Positions 18,890-29,972 are shown, counted from the first letter of the stretch. The stretch is 64,000 nt of DNA from Hemileia vastatrix (GCA_030280995.1 JASXTE010000005.1:15664501-15728500), one strand, 5' to 3'. Translations and numbers: made by a program. Notes: generated by a model from the letters alone, not told the origin.

Positions 18890-21800
18890 TATGAGGAAAC
18901 TAGATATAGCTCTTCTACTGATAAACCTATTGAGTTTTTAATGAAACTTGTAAAAATCTTAAGGGCAATGGACCCAAATATGGAGTTTGATTTATGGAAG
19001 GACAGGATCCTCTATAAATTACCAATGTCTCTGAGAGACTTGATTGTGGCTAGGACTGAGTTCTCCAAAGAACCCTCTTCTTTCATTAATACTTGCAATG
19101 AGATACTTCTAAACAATAAGTATGATGCAAGAAGATTCATTCCTAGGACCCCTTTGGAGAAACCCTCCACTTACCAACAAAAACCTCTGGAAAAGGTTGG
19201 TAAACCTTCTGCCCCTGTTGCACCAAAGAAGTATGCAACAAACACTTGCTTCAAGTGCAACAAGCCTTGGCAGAAAGGCCATGTTTGTGACAAGAAGATA
19301 AATCTTGTGGAACAAACAGAGGAGCATGACACAGTGGCACTGGATGATACATCAAGTGATTGTGCCAGCAATATTTCATATGAATCTCAACAAGAAATCT
19401 TGATGCTGGAAGAAGATATTCATTATTTAAATACTATTGACATTGATAATAATGATTTATCTACAGTTGAGGATGCTGAGATCATAAAGAACATTGAGGA
19501 TAACTCAATTGTTATTGCCCCTCTTAAGGCACCAGTCTTGATTAATGGAACCAGCATTGAAGTTGTTCTGGATTCTGGAGCTGGAGGAAGTGTAGTATCT
19601 GAAAGAGCACTTGCCTCAGTAGATCAAGACTATAAATCTAAACTGTTGCCTATCATTTCTGAAAATTGGAGAGGGTATGGCTCTGTTTTGTCCCCCATTG
19701 GTAAATACAAAGCCACAGTGTTTTTTAAATATAACCATGGTTTTGTAAGAGCTATTTGTGATTTTGTTGTCATGAAAAATGATGACTTGAGCAATTGGTT
19801 TATTGTAGGGAATGATATTTTAACCAAGTATGGCATAAAATTGGATCCTTCAAACCAATGTTTCACAATGGGGTTGAATGGGAAGAGAAAATTTAAAATT
19901 TCCTCCCCTAAAAAATTATTAAAACAAGAATTGAACACATGTAATTCTGTGGTTCAATATAAAGGAAGATCTACAAAGGAAATGCATGCCCTTATGTCTG
20001 AAATTGACAATGCCTCTTTTGGAGAACAACTTTCTGGTGAGGATAGAGATTCCATCATTAACTTGATAAAATCTTTTCCTATGGCCTTTGCTCATGGGTC
20101 ACATGAACTGGGATTAGTTAAAGAGGAAATGAAACTTTCATTGTCTTGCCCATTAACTGATATACCACCTAGTTTAAAGAAGAAGCCTTATCCTGCTTCT
20201 CCCACAAAGAGAAAATATATTGAAGATAATATCTCTACCCTTTTAAATATGAATATTATTGAAAAGGTAGTTGAAACACCTAAATATTGTGTTATCTCAC
20301 CTGTCCTAATTTCTTATGAGAAAGATAAAGCCAGGTTATGTGGTGATTATAGAGCACTAAATACTTATACTGTTGATGATATCTATCCTTTACCTAGAAT
20401 CAGCTCTATACATGCTACTTTACAGGGTGCTAAATATATCAGCTGTTTGGATGGTAATAAGGGATATCACCAGGTACCTGTTGAGAAAAATTCTCAGAAC
20501 TTTCTGATGATTGCCACTCATATGGGTATTTATAAGTATATTAGGATGCCATTTGGCCCTAAAAATGCCCCTTCTGTTTTCCAAAAAGTAATGGATAACA
20601 CATTCCATCAAGAGATAATTGAAGGTTGGCTGATGGTTTATATTGATGATATCATTATATTCTCAAAAACATTTGAGGACCATCTTAAACACCTGTGTAA
20701 AGTATTCCAGAAAATGGATGAAATAAATATGACACTTGCTTTGAAGAAATGTAAATTTGGTTTCCATTCTTTAAAAGTTCTTGGTCATGTTGTTTCAGGC
20801 TTACAGATATGTGTTGACCAGAACAAAGTGGCAGCCATACAACAGGTGAAAGCTCCTACAACAGTAAGAGAGCTCCAAAGTTTTTTGGGAATGTGTGGAT
20901 ACTATAGACAGTATATTAAAAATTACCAAGTCATAGCTTTACCCCTTACCCAATTAACTAGAAAGGATGTTGCTTTTGTCTGGAATAGTGAAAGACAAAG
21001 AGCCTTTGACACTATGAAACACTGTTTGATGTCAGCACCAATTCTTGCTTTACCTGACTTTGATCAACCATTTGTTTTGTACACTGATGCCAGTTTCATT
21101 GGTCTTGGTGCTGCCCTCCATCAAAAACAAGTGATAAATGATAAAGTTTCAGAAGTAGTAATTTGTTATATTTCAAGAACCTTGAGAAATAGTGAATTGA
21201 AATATGGTGCCACTCAATTAGAGTGTTTAGCTGTAGTATGGGCTCTAGAAAAGCTTCATTATTACCTAGATGACCAGAAATTTGAACTTGTCACTGACTG
21301 CAGTGCAGTTAAATCCCTTTTAAACTTGAAAACACCTAATAGACATATGTTTAGATGGCAGCTGGCTGTTCAAGAGTACAGAGGGAGAATGACAATTATT
21401 CACAGAGCTGGTATTGGTCACTCAAATGTGGATATGTTATCAAGGTTACCCTTACCAAATGATGACTCAAATCCTGCATATGATCCTGAGGATGAAATTA
21501 TCCATATCCATGGGATATATGTGGTTGATATGGAGGAAGAGCTATTACAGCTTATTCTGGAATCATATGATAAGGACACTGACTTGAAAAAGTTATGCAC
21601 CATACTAAATGATCCAAAGAATGCTTCAATACAAGCATTAATTAAAACCCTTCCACCAAAGTACCAAAAAGGTTTGGAAAAAGGAAAATTTTCAATTGAT
21701 GAAGGATATCTATATTATAGAAGAAAGTTGAGTAATGTTATTGTTATTCCTCCTTCTATGAAAGAAATTATCTTGAAAATTTGTCATGATGACATATTAG

Positions 21801-23080
21801 CTGGACATTTTGATCTTGACAAAACAATGATCAGAATTAAGAACACTGCTTGGTGGGCTAATATGTCTGAGGACACAAAATTATATGTTGAATCCTGTGA
21901 TTCATGCCAAAAATCAAAAAGATTAACTGGTAAAAGAGCAGGATTAATGCAACATATTGAACCTCCTGATGCCCCATGGCAAATAATAAACATGGATTTT
22001 GTAACAGGATTACCTATTGCTGGTAAAGACAGTTATAACTCTTGTTGGGTTATTGTGGACAGATTCACAAAAATGTGTAAATTTATCCCTACCCACAAGG
22101 ATGTTTCCACTAAAGAATTAGCTTTCTTATGGTGGTCTCATATGTTTAATACTGCTGGTTTTCCTAAAGCCATAATCTCTGACAGAGACCCTAAATTTAC
22201 TTCTGAATTTTGGATATCTCTGATGGATGTTTGTGGTTGTGATCTGAAACTTTCTACTGCCCATCACCCTCAGACTGATGGTTTAGCTGAAAGAATGATT
22301 CAGACTTTAGAGGACATGATAAGAAGATATTGTGCCTTTGGCCTTGAGTATAAAGATAATGACAGATTCACTCATGATTGGGTTACCTTACTTCCTGGGT
22401 TAGAATTTGCTTATAATAGCACTGTTCATTCTGTTACTCAAAGAAAACCTTTTGAGCTCTGGCTTGGATATGTTCCTAATACTCCTGCCCAAATTCTCAA
22501 TAACAAAGTACCTAAATTGGATATACATCCTGGTGTAAAATCTTTTCTTCAAATGCAACAACTATGTAGAAATCATGCTCAAAAATGTATTGAAAAATCA
22601 TTTGAATATGAGAAGAAAAGATGGGACAAATCCCATAAAGAATACACTTTTAAAAAGGGTGATGAAGTGTTGATTTCTACAGTCCACTTCAACTTACAAG
22701 GTAATAACAAATTAAAAGATCCATTTGTTGGTCCTTTTGTTGTCAGAAGAATGATTGGAGATAATGCAGTTGAAGTTATTCTGTATTCCCCATATGACAG
22801 AAAACATCCTGTTTTTCCAATATCTCTTTTGAAACCTTACACATCCAATAGTGATTTATTTCCAAGAAGGAGGGGTAGACCAAAGAAAACCCCAAATGAA
22901 ATCACTGAGACAGCAGAAATTGAAAAAATATTAAATGACAGAATAGTCACTGCTGAGAAAGGTACAGAATACTTATTGAGATTCAAGAATAAATCATCTG
23001 AATATGATTCTTGGATACCTGGGAAAGAGATATCTAATCTTCCTACTCTACTAAAGAAGTATAAGAAGAGAAAATCATAG
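18890..23080 (+). CDS. Element C Pol: zinc knuckle, protease, RT, RNase H, integrase, chromodomain
   Basis: Same frame as Gag after the TAG; no further stop until TAG 23078-23080. In order: end of capsid; zinc knuckle CFKCNKPWQKGHVC (CX2CX7HXC, a variant spacing); protease VVLDSGAGGSV; RT with RLCGDYRALN, the catalytic YIDD in MVYIDDIIIF and LGHVVSG; RNase H with LYTDASFIGLG, LECLAVVWALE and VTDCSAV; integrase zinc arm (CHDD..GHF..CDSCQ) and core D-D-E in NMDFVTGLP, SDRDPKF and HHPQTDGLAERM; then a chromodomain-like tail ILNDR...EYLLRFKNKSSEYDSWIP. All catalytic residues are present. Only the upstream TAG stops this from being an intact polyprotein. Confidence 0.92.
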   Translation, partial: YEETRYSSSTDKPIEFLMKLVKILRAMDPNMEFDLWKDRILYKLPMSLRDLIVARTEFSKEPSSFINTCNEILLNNKYDARRFIPRTPLEKPSTYQQKPLEKVGKPSAPVAPKKYATNTCFKCNKPWQKGHVCDKKINLVEQTEEHDTVALDDTSSDCASNISYESQQEILMLEEDIHYLNTIDIDNNDLSTVEDAEIIKNIEDNSIVIAPLKAPVLINGTSIEVVLDSGAGGSVVSERALASVDQDYKSKLLPIISENWRGYGSVLSPIGKYKATVFFKYNHGFVRAICDFVVMKNDDLSNWFIVGNDILTKYGIKLDPSNQCFTMGLNGKRKFKISSPKKLLKQELNTCNSVVQYKGRSTKEMHALMSEIDNASFGEQLSGEDRDSIINLIKSFPMAFAHGSHELGLVKEEMKLSLSCPLTDIPPSLKKKPYPASPTKRKYIEDNISTLLNMNIIEKVVETPKYCVISPVLISYEKDKARLCGDYRALNTYTVDDIYPLPRISSIHATLQGAKYISCLDGNKGYHQVPVEKNSQNFLMIATHMGIYKYIRMPFGPKNAPSVFQKVMDNTFHQEIIEGWLMVYIDDIIIFSKTFEDHLKHLCKVFQKMDEINMTLALKKCKFGFHSLKVLGHVVSGLQICVDQNKVAAIQQVKAPTTVRELQSFLGMCGYYRQYIKNYQVIALPLTQLTRKDVAFVWNSERQRAFDTMKHCLMSAPILALPDFDQPFVLYTDASFIGLGAALHQKQVINDKVSEVVICYISRTLRNSELKYGATQLECLAVVWALEKLHYYLDDQKFELVTDCSAVKSLLNLKTPNRHMFRWQLAVQEYRGRMTIIHRAGIGHSNVDMLSRLPLPNDDSNPAYDPEDEIIHIHGIYVVDMEEELLQLILESYDKDTDLKKLCTILNDPKNASIQALIKTLPPKYQKGLEKGKFSIDEGYLYYRRKLSNVIVIPPSMKEIILKICHDDILAGHFDLDKTMIRIKNTAWWANMSEDTKLYVESCDSCQKSKRLTGKRAGLMQHIEPPDAPWQIINMDFVTGLPIAGKDSYNSCWVIVDRFTKMCKFIPTHKDVSTKELAFLWWSHMFNTAGFPKAIISDRDPKFTSEFWISLMDVCGCDLKLSTAHHPQTDGLAERMIQTLEDMIRRYCAFGLEYKDNDRFTHDWVTLLPGLEFAYNSTVHSVTQRKPFELWLGYVPNTPAQILNNKVPKLDIHPGVKSFLQMQQLCRNHAQKCIEKSFEYEKKRWDKSHKEYTFKKGDEVLISTVHFNLQGNNKLKDPFVGPFVVRRMIGDNAVEVILYSPYDRKHPVFPISLLKPYTSNSDLFPRRRGRPKKTPNEITETAEIEKILNDRIVTAEKGTEYLLRFKNKSSEYDSWIPGKEISNLPTLLKKYKKRKS

Positions 23081-23105
23081 CATTTTTTTTTTTCATTTTT
23101 TTTTT

Positions 23106-23117
23106 AGAGTGAGGGAG
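23106..23117 (+). promoter_or_regulatory. Polypurine tract of element C
   Basis: AGAGTGAGGGAG immediately before the 3' LTR. The same tract precedes the 3' LTR of E. Confidence 0.85.
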
Positions 23118-23942
23118 TGTCAGCCAGGCTACTAGACTTACCCAGTGAAATAAGGAATTATTTACTGGATGAAGCCGCACCTTATCATCTTTAATTATTA
23201 TTTAATTATCATTTAGTTACATTAAAATTAGTTATAAATTAACTAGTTACAGAATGTAAAAATTAAATTAATTAATTAAATAAATAAGTAAAATTAAAAT
23301 TATAATTTTGTCCCTTATATTTTTCTCTAACACCGTGCTCAATTGACAGGTTGGGAAAAATAAAACTTTATATTTAAAGAAAATAAAATACAAAGATAAA
23401 ATAAGATTTAAATATTCAAATAATATTAAATATATACAAACAAATCAAATTTCTTATTTGGGATTGACATTTACAGTAAATATTAAAAATATTGATGTAT
23501 TTCTGACATACTCTGTAAATACATCTTTTTGACGCCTTCTTTTTGGAATAACTTTATTATTTGAAATACTCTTTCTGGAATGTTCTTTTTCTCTCTCTTT
23601 TCCTACTGTTTTTAGAATTTGATTTCCGTGCTTTGTCTCTCCTTTGCCTATAAAAGGCCTCTCTTTTTGTTGTCTTTTGATCATTCTATTTTACCAACTC
23701 ATTTTATTACAACAAAAACCAACTAAACACTTATTCTTATATCCTATATTATTAGTATTTACAATAGCGTAATTCTAAAGTATAATTTATATTAATATTT
23801 TAAAAAACCTACCTCTTTTATTGAGTAAAGAATTCAACTTGAATTAAGAAATACGTACAAATCTGTTGAGAACCCATTATAGTCTTTTAAATCCTCGTAG
23901 AACTACGTACCAAATCTTCTAGACAAAAAGTGTACCTTGACA
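23118..23942 (+). repeat. 3' LTR of element C (825 bp)
   Basis: Copy of 15095-15919 with one visible substitution; followed by the TCCTC duplication. Confidence 0.93.
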
Positions 23943-25097
23943 TCCTCTTTCCCCCGCTCAGCCAAGAAATCAAAGACCGTCCAATTAAAAAAAGATGACA
24001 ATCTCATTCTTATCAACTGGCTGAAAACCAAATCTAACTATGATTCTTGTTTTGGTACTGAGTATGCCACTAAAGTAGGACGTCCCCCGCATCAAAAGTT
24101 AATGGCTATCTTCTAATGGCAAATGAATTACAGAATAAGACCAAGGGAAGGATTGATCTTTTGCCTAAACAGATGTCTGAACAATTCAAGCATTACCGAG
24201 CAAAATACAAGAAGGCAAAGGCTCTTTCATCTTCCACTGGTTTTGGGGTTACCGACAACTATATAACTAAGGGCAAAAAATCCATAGACAATAAACTTGA
24301 AACTTTATGTCCTTACTTTAAAGAGATGGATGCAATTTTTGGAGAGCGAGCCAATGTTAATCCTGTAAACATGTTGTATGGTGAAGATCCTATCTCTGAA
24401 CATGATGTTGAAGCAAATCTTTTCCCATCCTCTTCCTCCACTAAAGCCTCCCCTCATTTGAATGAGACATATCTAGATAGATTTTCTGTAGATCCTTTAG
24501 ATGATTTAACCCAACCAAATCTAACTCAGGTCTGTTTCTTTTTTCTTTTATCTTATCTTTTCTATTTTTTAAACCCCTTTTTTGTCTATGGAAAAATTTT
24601 TAGAGAAACGTGATGCTGGTAAGTGATACCATACCTCTTATTACTTTACTCTACTTTTCTTCCACTTTATATTAATTTTTATTATCACTCTAGAACAAGT
24701 AGAAATTTCTAAAGAGACTCTAAGCTTTGAAAAGAAGAAATATGAGCTCTCTTTAAGGAGGGATGATAGGCTACAAGATTTGAAAGAGAGGAAGTACGAG
24801 CTCTCTTTAGGGAAGAATGATCATGCCCAAGATTTGGAGGAGAGTAAGTACCAACTCTATTTACAGAAGGATGATTGGGCCCAAGATTTGGAGGAGAAGA
24901 AGTTTGAGTTAACTCTAAGTATTGAAAAATCAAAAAAAGAGGAGAAAACACTCGAACATCAAAACCTATTAGAGCAGATGAAATATAAGTTTGATCATGA
25001 AGAAAATTCCAAAAAGAAAGATTTCTTGATAGAATGTGTTAAAGCTAATAAATCTGTTGAGGAAATTGAACTTTTAAAGAAATTGTTGGATGACTAG
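23943..25097 (+). pseudogene. SANT/Myb-like coiled-coil gene, split by element C
   Basis: Resumes after element C. The frame from 23943 reads a basic KKSKT stretch and then a SANT/Myb-like domain (DDNLILINWL). It shifts by one base near 24112, after which LLPKQMSEQFKHYRAKYKKAK, GFGVT and LCPYFKEMDAIFGERANV follow. This resembles a large rust-fungal protein family. Candidate introns are 24530-24605 (GTCTGT...TTTAGAG) and 24619-24693 (GTAAGT...CTCTAG); with a 13-nt exon between them all phases agree. The last exon (24694-25097) has three and a half imperfect repeats of about 19 residues (KYELSL..DD..QDLEE) predicted as coiled coil. Likely a nuclear protein; function unknown. Broken by the C insertion and the frameshift. 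Confidence 0.65.
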
Positions 25098-25280
25098 TTT
25101 GTTTTAATTCTCTCTCACTTCAACTGTTCATATTTATTTGTACATAAAATTTCCAATAATTTCCTTTATTTCATTACTCTATCTATCATTACTTGAATTT
25201 TTGTATTTTAATGTTAAATATTCTTTTTTTAAATAAAATTTTCATGTCTCCTTTGAAAATTTGACGATCCCCCACCCCTA

Positions 25281-26500
25281 GATTTTTTTGAAGTAAGGGG
25301 TGGGTATCACAAAAATTCTTTCATGTCATGAATTTTGAAAGTCTTATATGAAACTTTGGCTTTACTACCCCCTGCATTTTACCAGTATTGTCACCGGATG
25401 ACCTACACACAAGGTTGTGGATGTTCCTGCAAGTGAGATGAAAGGTTTAGATACTTCTTCGAAGCACAGAGGGATGGTTCGAGAAAGTAATTTGAAGATG
25501 ACTCAAAGGAAGAACTACTGCTTCGAGTTATGTTCGAGAAGGATTCTAATATAATTGCAAGGTAATATTAAAATTCTTATGATCTCACAAAGGGTTGGAA
25601 ACTCAACAATCAAAGATTTAGGATTTAGAAATGATTATTGAGAAAATAAGGAAAGATACAATAATAATGATTTTCACTTTAGAGTTTTATCACTATTAAC
25701 TAAAAATACGTTTTATAATTTAATTCTAAGGAACATCGAACCAAAAACCCAACCCTTTTTATATCCTTTACTCCTCCTCGCATTGACCTCATACCCATCC
25801 ACTATTCTGCACATCACAAACCATTTAAAATATATCCGTTACACCTGGACCCTCATCACTAACATCCGTTAACCCCTTAATACTTCACTAACCATTCTGT
25901 CTATGCTCACTACCCCTTTTAATAACCCACAGATACTTAATAAACCTTTCATAAACCTTTTAATGTACTATTATATTGATTATTACGCTGTGCGTCACTT
26001 ATTGAGAAAAAGACTAAGACACACTATTGAGAAATTGACTAATTTAGATTTAGAGTTTAGACTAGCGCGGTTGACTAGCGAGTACACAAAGGAAAGTCGC
26101 AGTTGCTATGCAAAAATGCTTTCTGTGCTTCAAGTATGGATTTGAGCCCCTTATTATTGATTTAATGAGCTGCTTTTGCCTCAAGTGTCACGTGGCGCAT
26201 GACAGGTATCCCAAAAATTCTTACATGTCAAGAATTTCACAAGTCTTATAAGAAATTTTGGCAAAACGCCCCATGGATTTTATTGAAGTAAGGGATGGGT
26301 ATCACCAAAAAATTTTCACCAAAATATTTACAAGTCAAAAAAATTCTATATCTGTTTTAAAAATTTGGAAAAACTCTTCCCTGCATTTTATTGAAGCAAG
26401 GGGTGGGTATCACCAAAATTTTTCTAAGTCATTAATTTCACATGTCAGATTTGAAAATTTGGCAATACCCCCCCCCCCAATTGAAGTAAGGGGTGGAAGT
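25281..26500. repeat. Dispersed direct repeat, about 100-bp unit
   Basis: The unit GAAGTAAGGGGTGGGTATCA, followed by AAAATT and CATGTCA...GAATTT segments, recurs near 25290, 26285, 26392 and 26480. The first and second copies are separated by the LTR-like block 25389-26204. Confidence 0.6.
25389..26204. mobile_element. Possible solo LTR, 816 bp
   Basis: Begins TGTCACCGG and ends GCATGACA. It is flanked by AGTAT and GGTAT, a one-mismatch 5-bp duplication, and it interrupts the local repeat unit. Its length is close to the LTR of element C. It contains TTTTTATATCC near 25755. No sequence identity to C was seen, so it would be another family. Confidence 0.45.
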
Positions 26501-26580
26501 CATCTAAATTTAATATTATTACATAAATTATTAAATAAATATCTAATATATATCAATTTCCCTAGTTTAAAGTAATGACA

Positions 26581-26838
26581 ATTCCTCAAGCCAAAATGCA
26601 GACCAAGTCTAGAAACAAAAGTTTGGGACTTTCCACAGGTATAGGCAAGAGGAACCCCATGAAACAAATAAATGTTATCATGATTACCTGTTATACAACC
26701 AAAGGTTGTTGGCTCATCACATTACTTGAGCGAATTGATATATAAAAAATATTTATTAAAAATTTATGAAAAAATATAAAATTTTCAATGACAACTCTAA
26801 TCCCCACACTTTTTGGATCTAGATAAAGTTTTTTTAAA
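26581..26838. other. Non-coding stretch
   Basis: AT-rich; nothing recognised. Confidence 0.4.
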
Positions 26839-27414
26839 TCAAATAACTTTACCTTCTTTCTTTAACTTATTGATTCTTTGAATCAACTTATGACTGATTT
26901 GAAATGAGCAACCAAAATGTGTTAAATCTTGACAGGATTCCAAACCAGGAGGAGCTTTGGTCGTTTGATGATTATCCTTAGAAGAATTCCAAATAGTTTC
27001 AATGATACCATTTCCCAAACCAAAATCAATGATGCACCGGTGGTCTGGAAAATATAAACCATGTCCTTTGATTTTAGCTGGAGATGGTATTGGTTGGCCA
27101 GTTATCGGATTGATATATGAGAATATACCAAAAGTAAGAAAATTGGCTTCATTCCAATAGATATTAATCCTATTGTGAAATCCAGAATGAGCGATAATAA
27201 CATTAGAAAAGAAAAGATATTCATGGCTGATATCTTCCCATTTGGAGTCACACCAATTTGGTATTCCAACTTTGGTTGCAAGTTCATGATTTTTTTCAAA
27301 TGCTTTATTACAGTGCTTTTTGAGTCGAAGAGCAAGAAAAGAGTTAAAGGAAGGCAGAGTGTCCCATAAGCAAAAATCTTCATCTTTTTGAGCTTTAGTG
27401 ATATTCTTGAGCAA
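26839..27414 (-). pseudogene. Tet-like 2OG-Fe(II) oxygenase fragment
   Basis: About 190 codons resembling the double-stranded beta-helix domain of Tet-like 2-oxoglutarate/iron oxygenases, a family much expanded in rusts. Landmarks: FFSNVIIAHSGFHNRI, a TFGIFSYINP strand, GHGLYFPDHRCIIDFGLGNGIIETIWN, an HQTT His and the closing THFGCSFQI. The position where relatives carry the HxD iron ligands reads N-I-Y, so two ligands appear lost. The frame opens straight after a TAA with no ATG (the first codon is TTG), so the 5' part is missing or in another exon. Probably a degenerate, non-catalytic remnant. Identification is by pattern memory, not by search. Confidence 0.6.
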
Positions 27415-27526
27415 TTAATATATGCCTATATAATTGAAATGCCTAGATAATAATCATATAAGAGTTTCAGAATCCTTATCCTCTAAATATGCAATATAAA
27501 AATGTGAAATAAGACAAGTGAAATTT

Positions 27527-27860
27527 GGAAAAAAGGCTCAACTTCAAAGGTCAAAATCTCAGCAACCACTGAACCTAATTCAAACCTGTTTGTGGGAAAT
27601 GAAAGATATGCTTTAGTAGAATCTTCAGTTAAAGGACATGTGATTTAAATAAACCTAACCCTAATTTGTTACATAAAAAATGAAATAAAAATTTAAATTG
27701 GGAAAAAAAATGCTCAACTTTAACAGTCAATATCTCAGCAACCACTGAATCAAATTCAAATCTGTTTGTAGGAAATGAAAGGTAGCCTTCAGGAGAATCT
27801 TCAGTAAAAAGAACATCAGATTTGAATAAACATAACCCTAATTCCGAGTCTGATTTTCAA
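27527..27860. repeat. Two tandem copies of a unit of about 180 bp
   Basis: Both copies contain CTCAACTT, ATCTCAGCAACCACTGAA, TTCAAA.CTGTTTGT, GGAAATGAAAG, AATCTTCAGT and CATAACCCTAATT-like blocks in order, at about 27535-27660 and 27711-27845. No coding potential. Confidence 0.65.
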
Positions 27861-28658
27861 AATTTTACAAAAAATTGAAAAGTGGTAATGAAGATGAGAT
27901 CAAAAGGAGTTTAATAAGTTCACTGTTATCCAGATAAGAGTCATACATATGTTTAAGTATGAAGTTTTCATAAAAGGAATGAGATATCATATAGGCATGA
28001 AAAAAAGGAGATGAAACTTACCTTGATTGAAAAGTAGGAAAAATAGAGTGAGAAAGATTGATGTTGGAATTGTGGGGAAATTGAATATGGAGTAAGTGAA
28101 ATGCATAAAGAATGTGCAATGTATGTGTTTCAATGAAATGGAGCCAAAAAAAAGTGAAATAAGGGAAAGGGGGGATAATGACCATGCCAAGGAGGGATGA
28201 AGAGTAGGGTGATGGAGCTAAAAAAGAAAGTAAAGAGGGAGAGAAAAAAAAGGTTAATTATACCATTTAAATCCAAAATAACCACTTACAAAAAAAATTT
28301 AGATAAAAAAATAAAATAAACAGAAAAAAACAAAAAAAATTATAATTAGTGATCAAAAAATCAAAAAAAAGAATAAGATGACTTACCTGGAGAGATGAGA
28401 TGACAAAATGAATGAAACCAAATTGTTTGAGGGATGTTGGAGGAGAATAGGAAAAGGATATGAGGGATGAATGAAAAAAAAAAATCACTGACAAAATATG
28501 CAATTTCATGTTGAGCTGGTGAAAGAAAACCAATGAGCCATCCAAAAAAAAGATCTTCACCATAAATTCCAAAAAAAAAAATATATGCAACAAACCAAAA
28601 TACCAAACCAAGTGAATGAAGTACACAAAGAGGACATTTGGAGAGTAAAAAAAATAAT
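27861..28658. other. AT-rich non-coding stretch 3' of the transposase
   Basis: Poly-A and AAAAT-rich. The long hydrophobic minus-strand ORFs at 28267-28804 are Phe/Leu/Ser low-complexity translations with no domain. The left end of the Harbinger element may lie here, but I did not find its inverted repeats. Confidence 0.4.
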
Positions 28659-29972
28659 TTAAAAGGGTGGTGAAGAGAAATGTTGGAGAGTAATAGGCAT
28701 AATGATAGAGCATATGCCAGTTGAATAAATGTTTTGTGATTCAAGGGAGGAACGAGCCGGTGCTGGTTCAGGATCCTCTTCTTCATGAAGATCATTCCAC
28801 TCATCCTTTAAATCAGATAGGATATTGTGGAGTATAATGCAAGTCATGATCCAATGATTTGCAGTTTTGATCTCCAATTTTTTTTGAAATTGGATTCTGA
28901 GCTCCCAAAGACTAGAAAATTGTCCCTTTAAAATACCTATAGCATGTTAAATTTGTACTCTTGATTGGGCAAGGTGATAATTAAATTTAGTTTTGGGGTC
29001 ATTTTCTAAGGTTGCACCATGGAAAGTAGGTATAATGTACTTCCCACTTGCATATGCTGAGTCTGCAAGCAGGTACTGAGATTTGTCAAAGTATGAGTCA
29101 GGGGTTTGAAAAATCCTCATTCTTTGGAAGACAGAAGAGTCATGACATGAGCCAGGGCAGCCACTATGAAAAGCAATTAATTTTTTATTGACATCGAATA
29201 CAAGTTGAACAGCAATAGAGTATCTAGAAAGAAGATAAAAAGTTAGTTTATGAAGGATGAGAAATTGGAGAAGATTTTGAAGAAACCTTTCTTTGCAATC
29301 AAAACAATGGTTGCCATCATGAGCAGGCTTTTTACTCAAAGGTATAGTTGTGCCATCAACAAATCCCACACAGCCAGGGAAACCTTCAGCTTGCATTACT
29401 TGAGAGGATTCAAGTCGCTGTTCTGGAGTTGGCCAAGCAAGTGTTTGAGACTTGAGGGAAAGGATAGCAATCATACAGCGCTTGCTGTATAATATCACAG
29501 TACCATATCCTATGTTAAAGAGATTATCCAAACGTCTTACAGCAGCACCGTTTCCATTTGAGCCAAAGCGACATAGTGCAACAGCAAGTTGGATGGCAGG
29601 ATTACGCTATTTGTTATGGGAATTGTTATAAAAGATAGGATGATTGGAGATGAGTTGATAAAGTTTGAAGAAAGAATCGGGAGAAGTTCTAAAAAGTTGG
29701 GAGAAGTTTAAATGAAGAATGTTGAGAATGGAGGCCAGATCATATTGGGGATCATGATAAATATTTGTCCCCCTGGTGATGATGTAACGCTTTTTGGAAA
29801 GAAAACACATATAAGCTAAAGCATCTTCCAAATCAGAGTCAGATTTATAGTAAAGAACTAAAAGAAAAGTAATAGCATTCATTGTTGAGTGAAGTAGCTT
29901 CCTAGTAGAGAGGTGTTTCATTGTTGCCGGTGGAAGGGTTATGTGATGAGGGAAGTGGGAATTCACCGCCAA
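28659..29972 (-). pseudogene. PIF/Harbinger transposase (DDE_Tnp_4), broken, with intron
   Basis: Transposase on the minus strand in one frame, interrupted by TAG (29607-29609) and TAA (28947-28949). The N-terminal part contains LAVALCRFGSNGNGAAVRRL and FNIGYGTV typical of the HTH region. The catalytic domain has the first Asp in GFVDGTTIPL and the second in LLADSAYASGKY. The third catalytic residue, Glu of the VEHAIG motif, is replaced by the TAA (28947-28949), leaving HAIGILKG after it. A 63-nt intron (29224-29286; GTTTCT donor, ACTAAC branch site, TTTCTAG acceptor) interrupts the ...DCKER-YSIAVQL... region and reads through in frame, adding a spurious 21 residues to the plain ORF. The C-terminus has HWIMTCIILHNI. 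Confidence 0.85.
29224..29286 (-). other. Spliceosomal intron in the Harbinger transposase, 63 nt
   Basis: GT...TAG borders, ACTAAC branch-like site about 20 nt from the acceptor. Removal restores the KERYSIAVQ motif expected in this family. Confidence 0.8.

Larger units (their letters stand above)
15095..23942 (+). mobile_element. Ty3/gypsy chromovirus C, young full-length copy
   Basis: Bounded by two 825-bp LTRs (15095-15919, 23118-23942) that differ at one position I could find (T versus A near 15230), and by the 5-bp duplication TCCTC (15090-15094, 23943-23947). Order is leader with repeated hairpins, Gag, protease, RT, RNase H, integrase and a C-terminal chromodomain-like segment, which places it with chromoviruses. 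From 17063 to 23080 a single frame of about 2,000 codons is interrupted by one TAG only. The near-identical LTRs mean a recent insertion, and it landed in the coding region of a SANT-like gene. Confidence 0.95.

Noticed and set aside
15431..23684. Identical 76-codon minus-strand ORFs at 15431-15661 and 23454-23684
   Set aside because: They lie in the two LTRs of element C and are identical because the LTRs are; no domain, no other support.
28267..28804. Two long hydrophobic minus-strand ORFs, possible membrane protein
   Set aside because: They overlap in different frames, derive from A-rich low-complexity DNA and have no family features.
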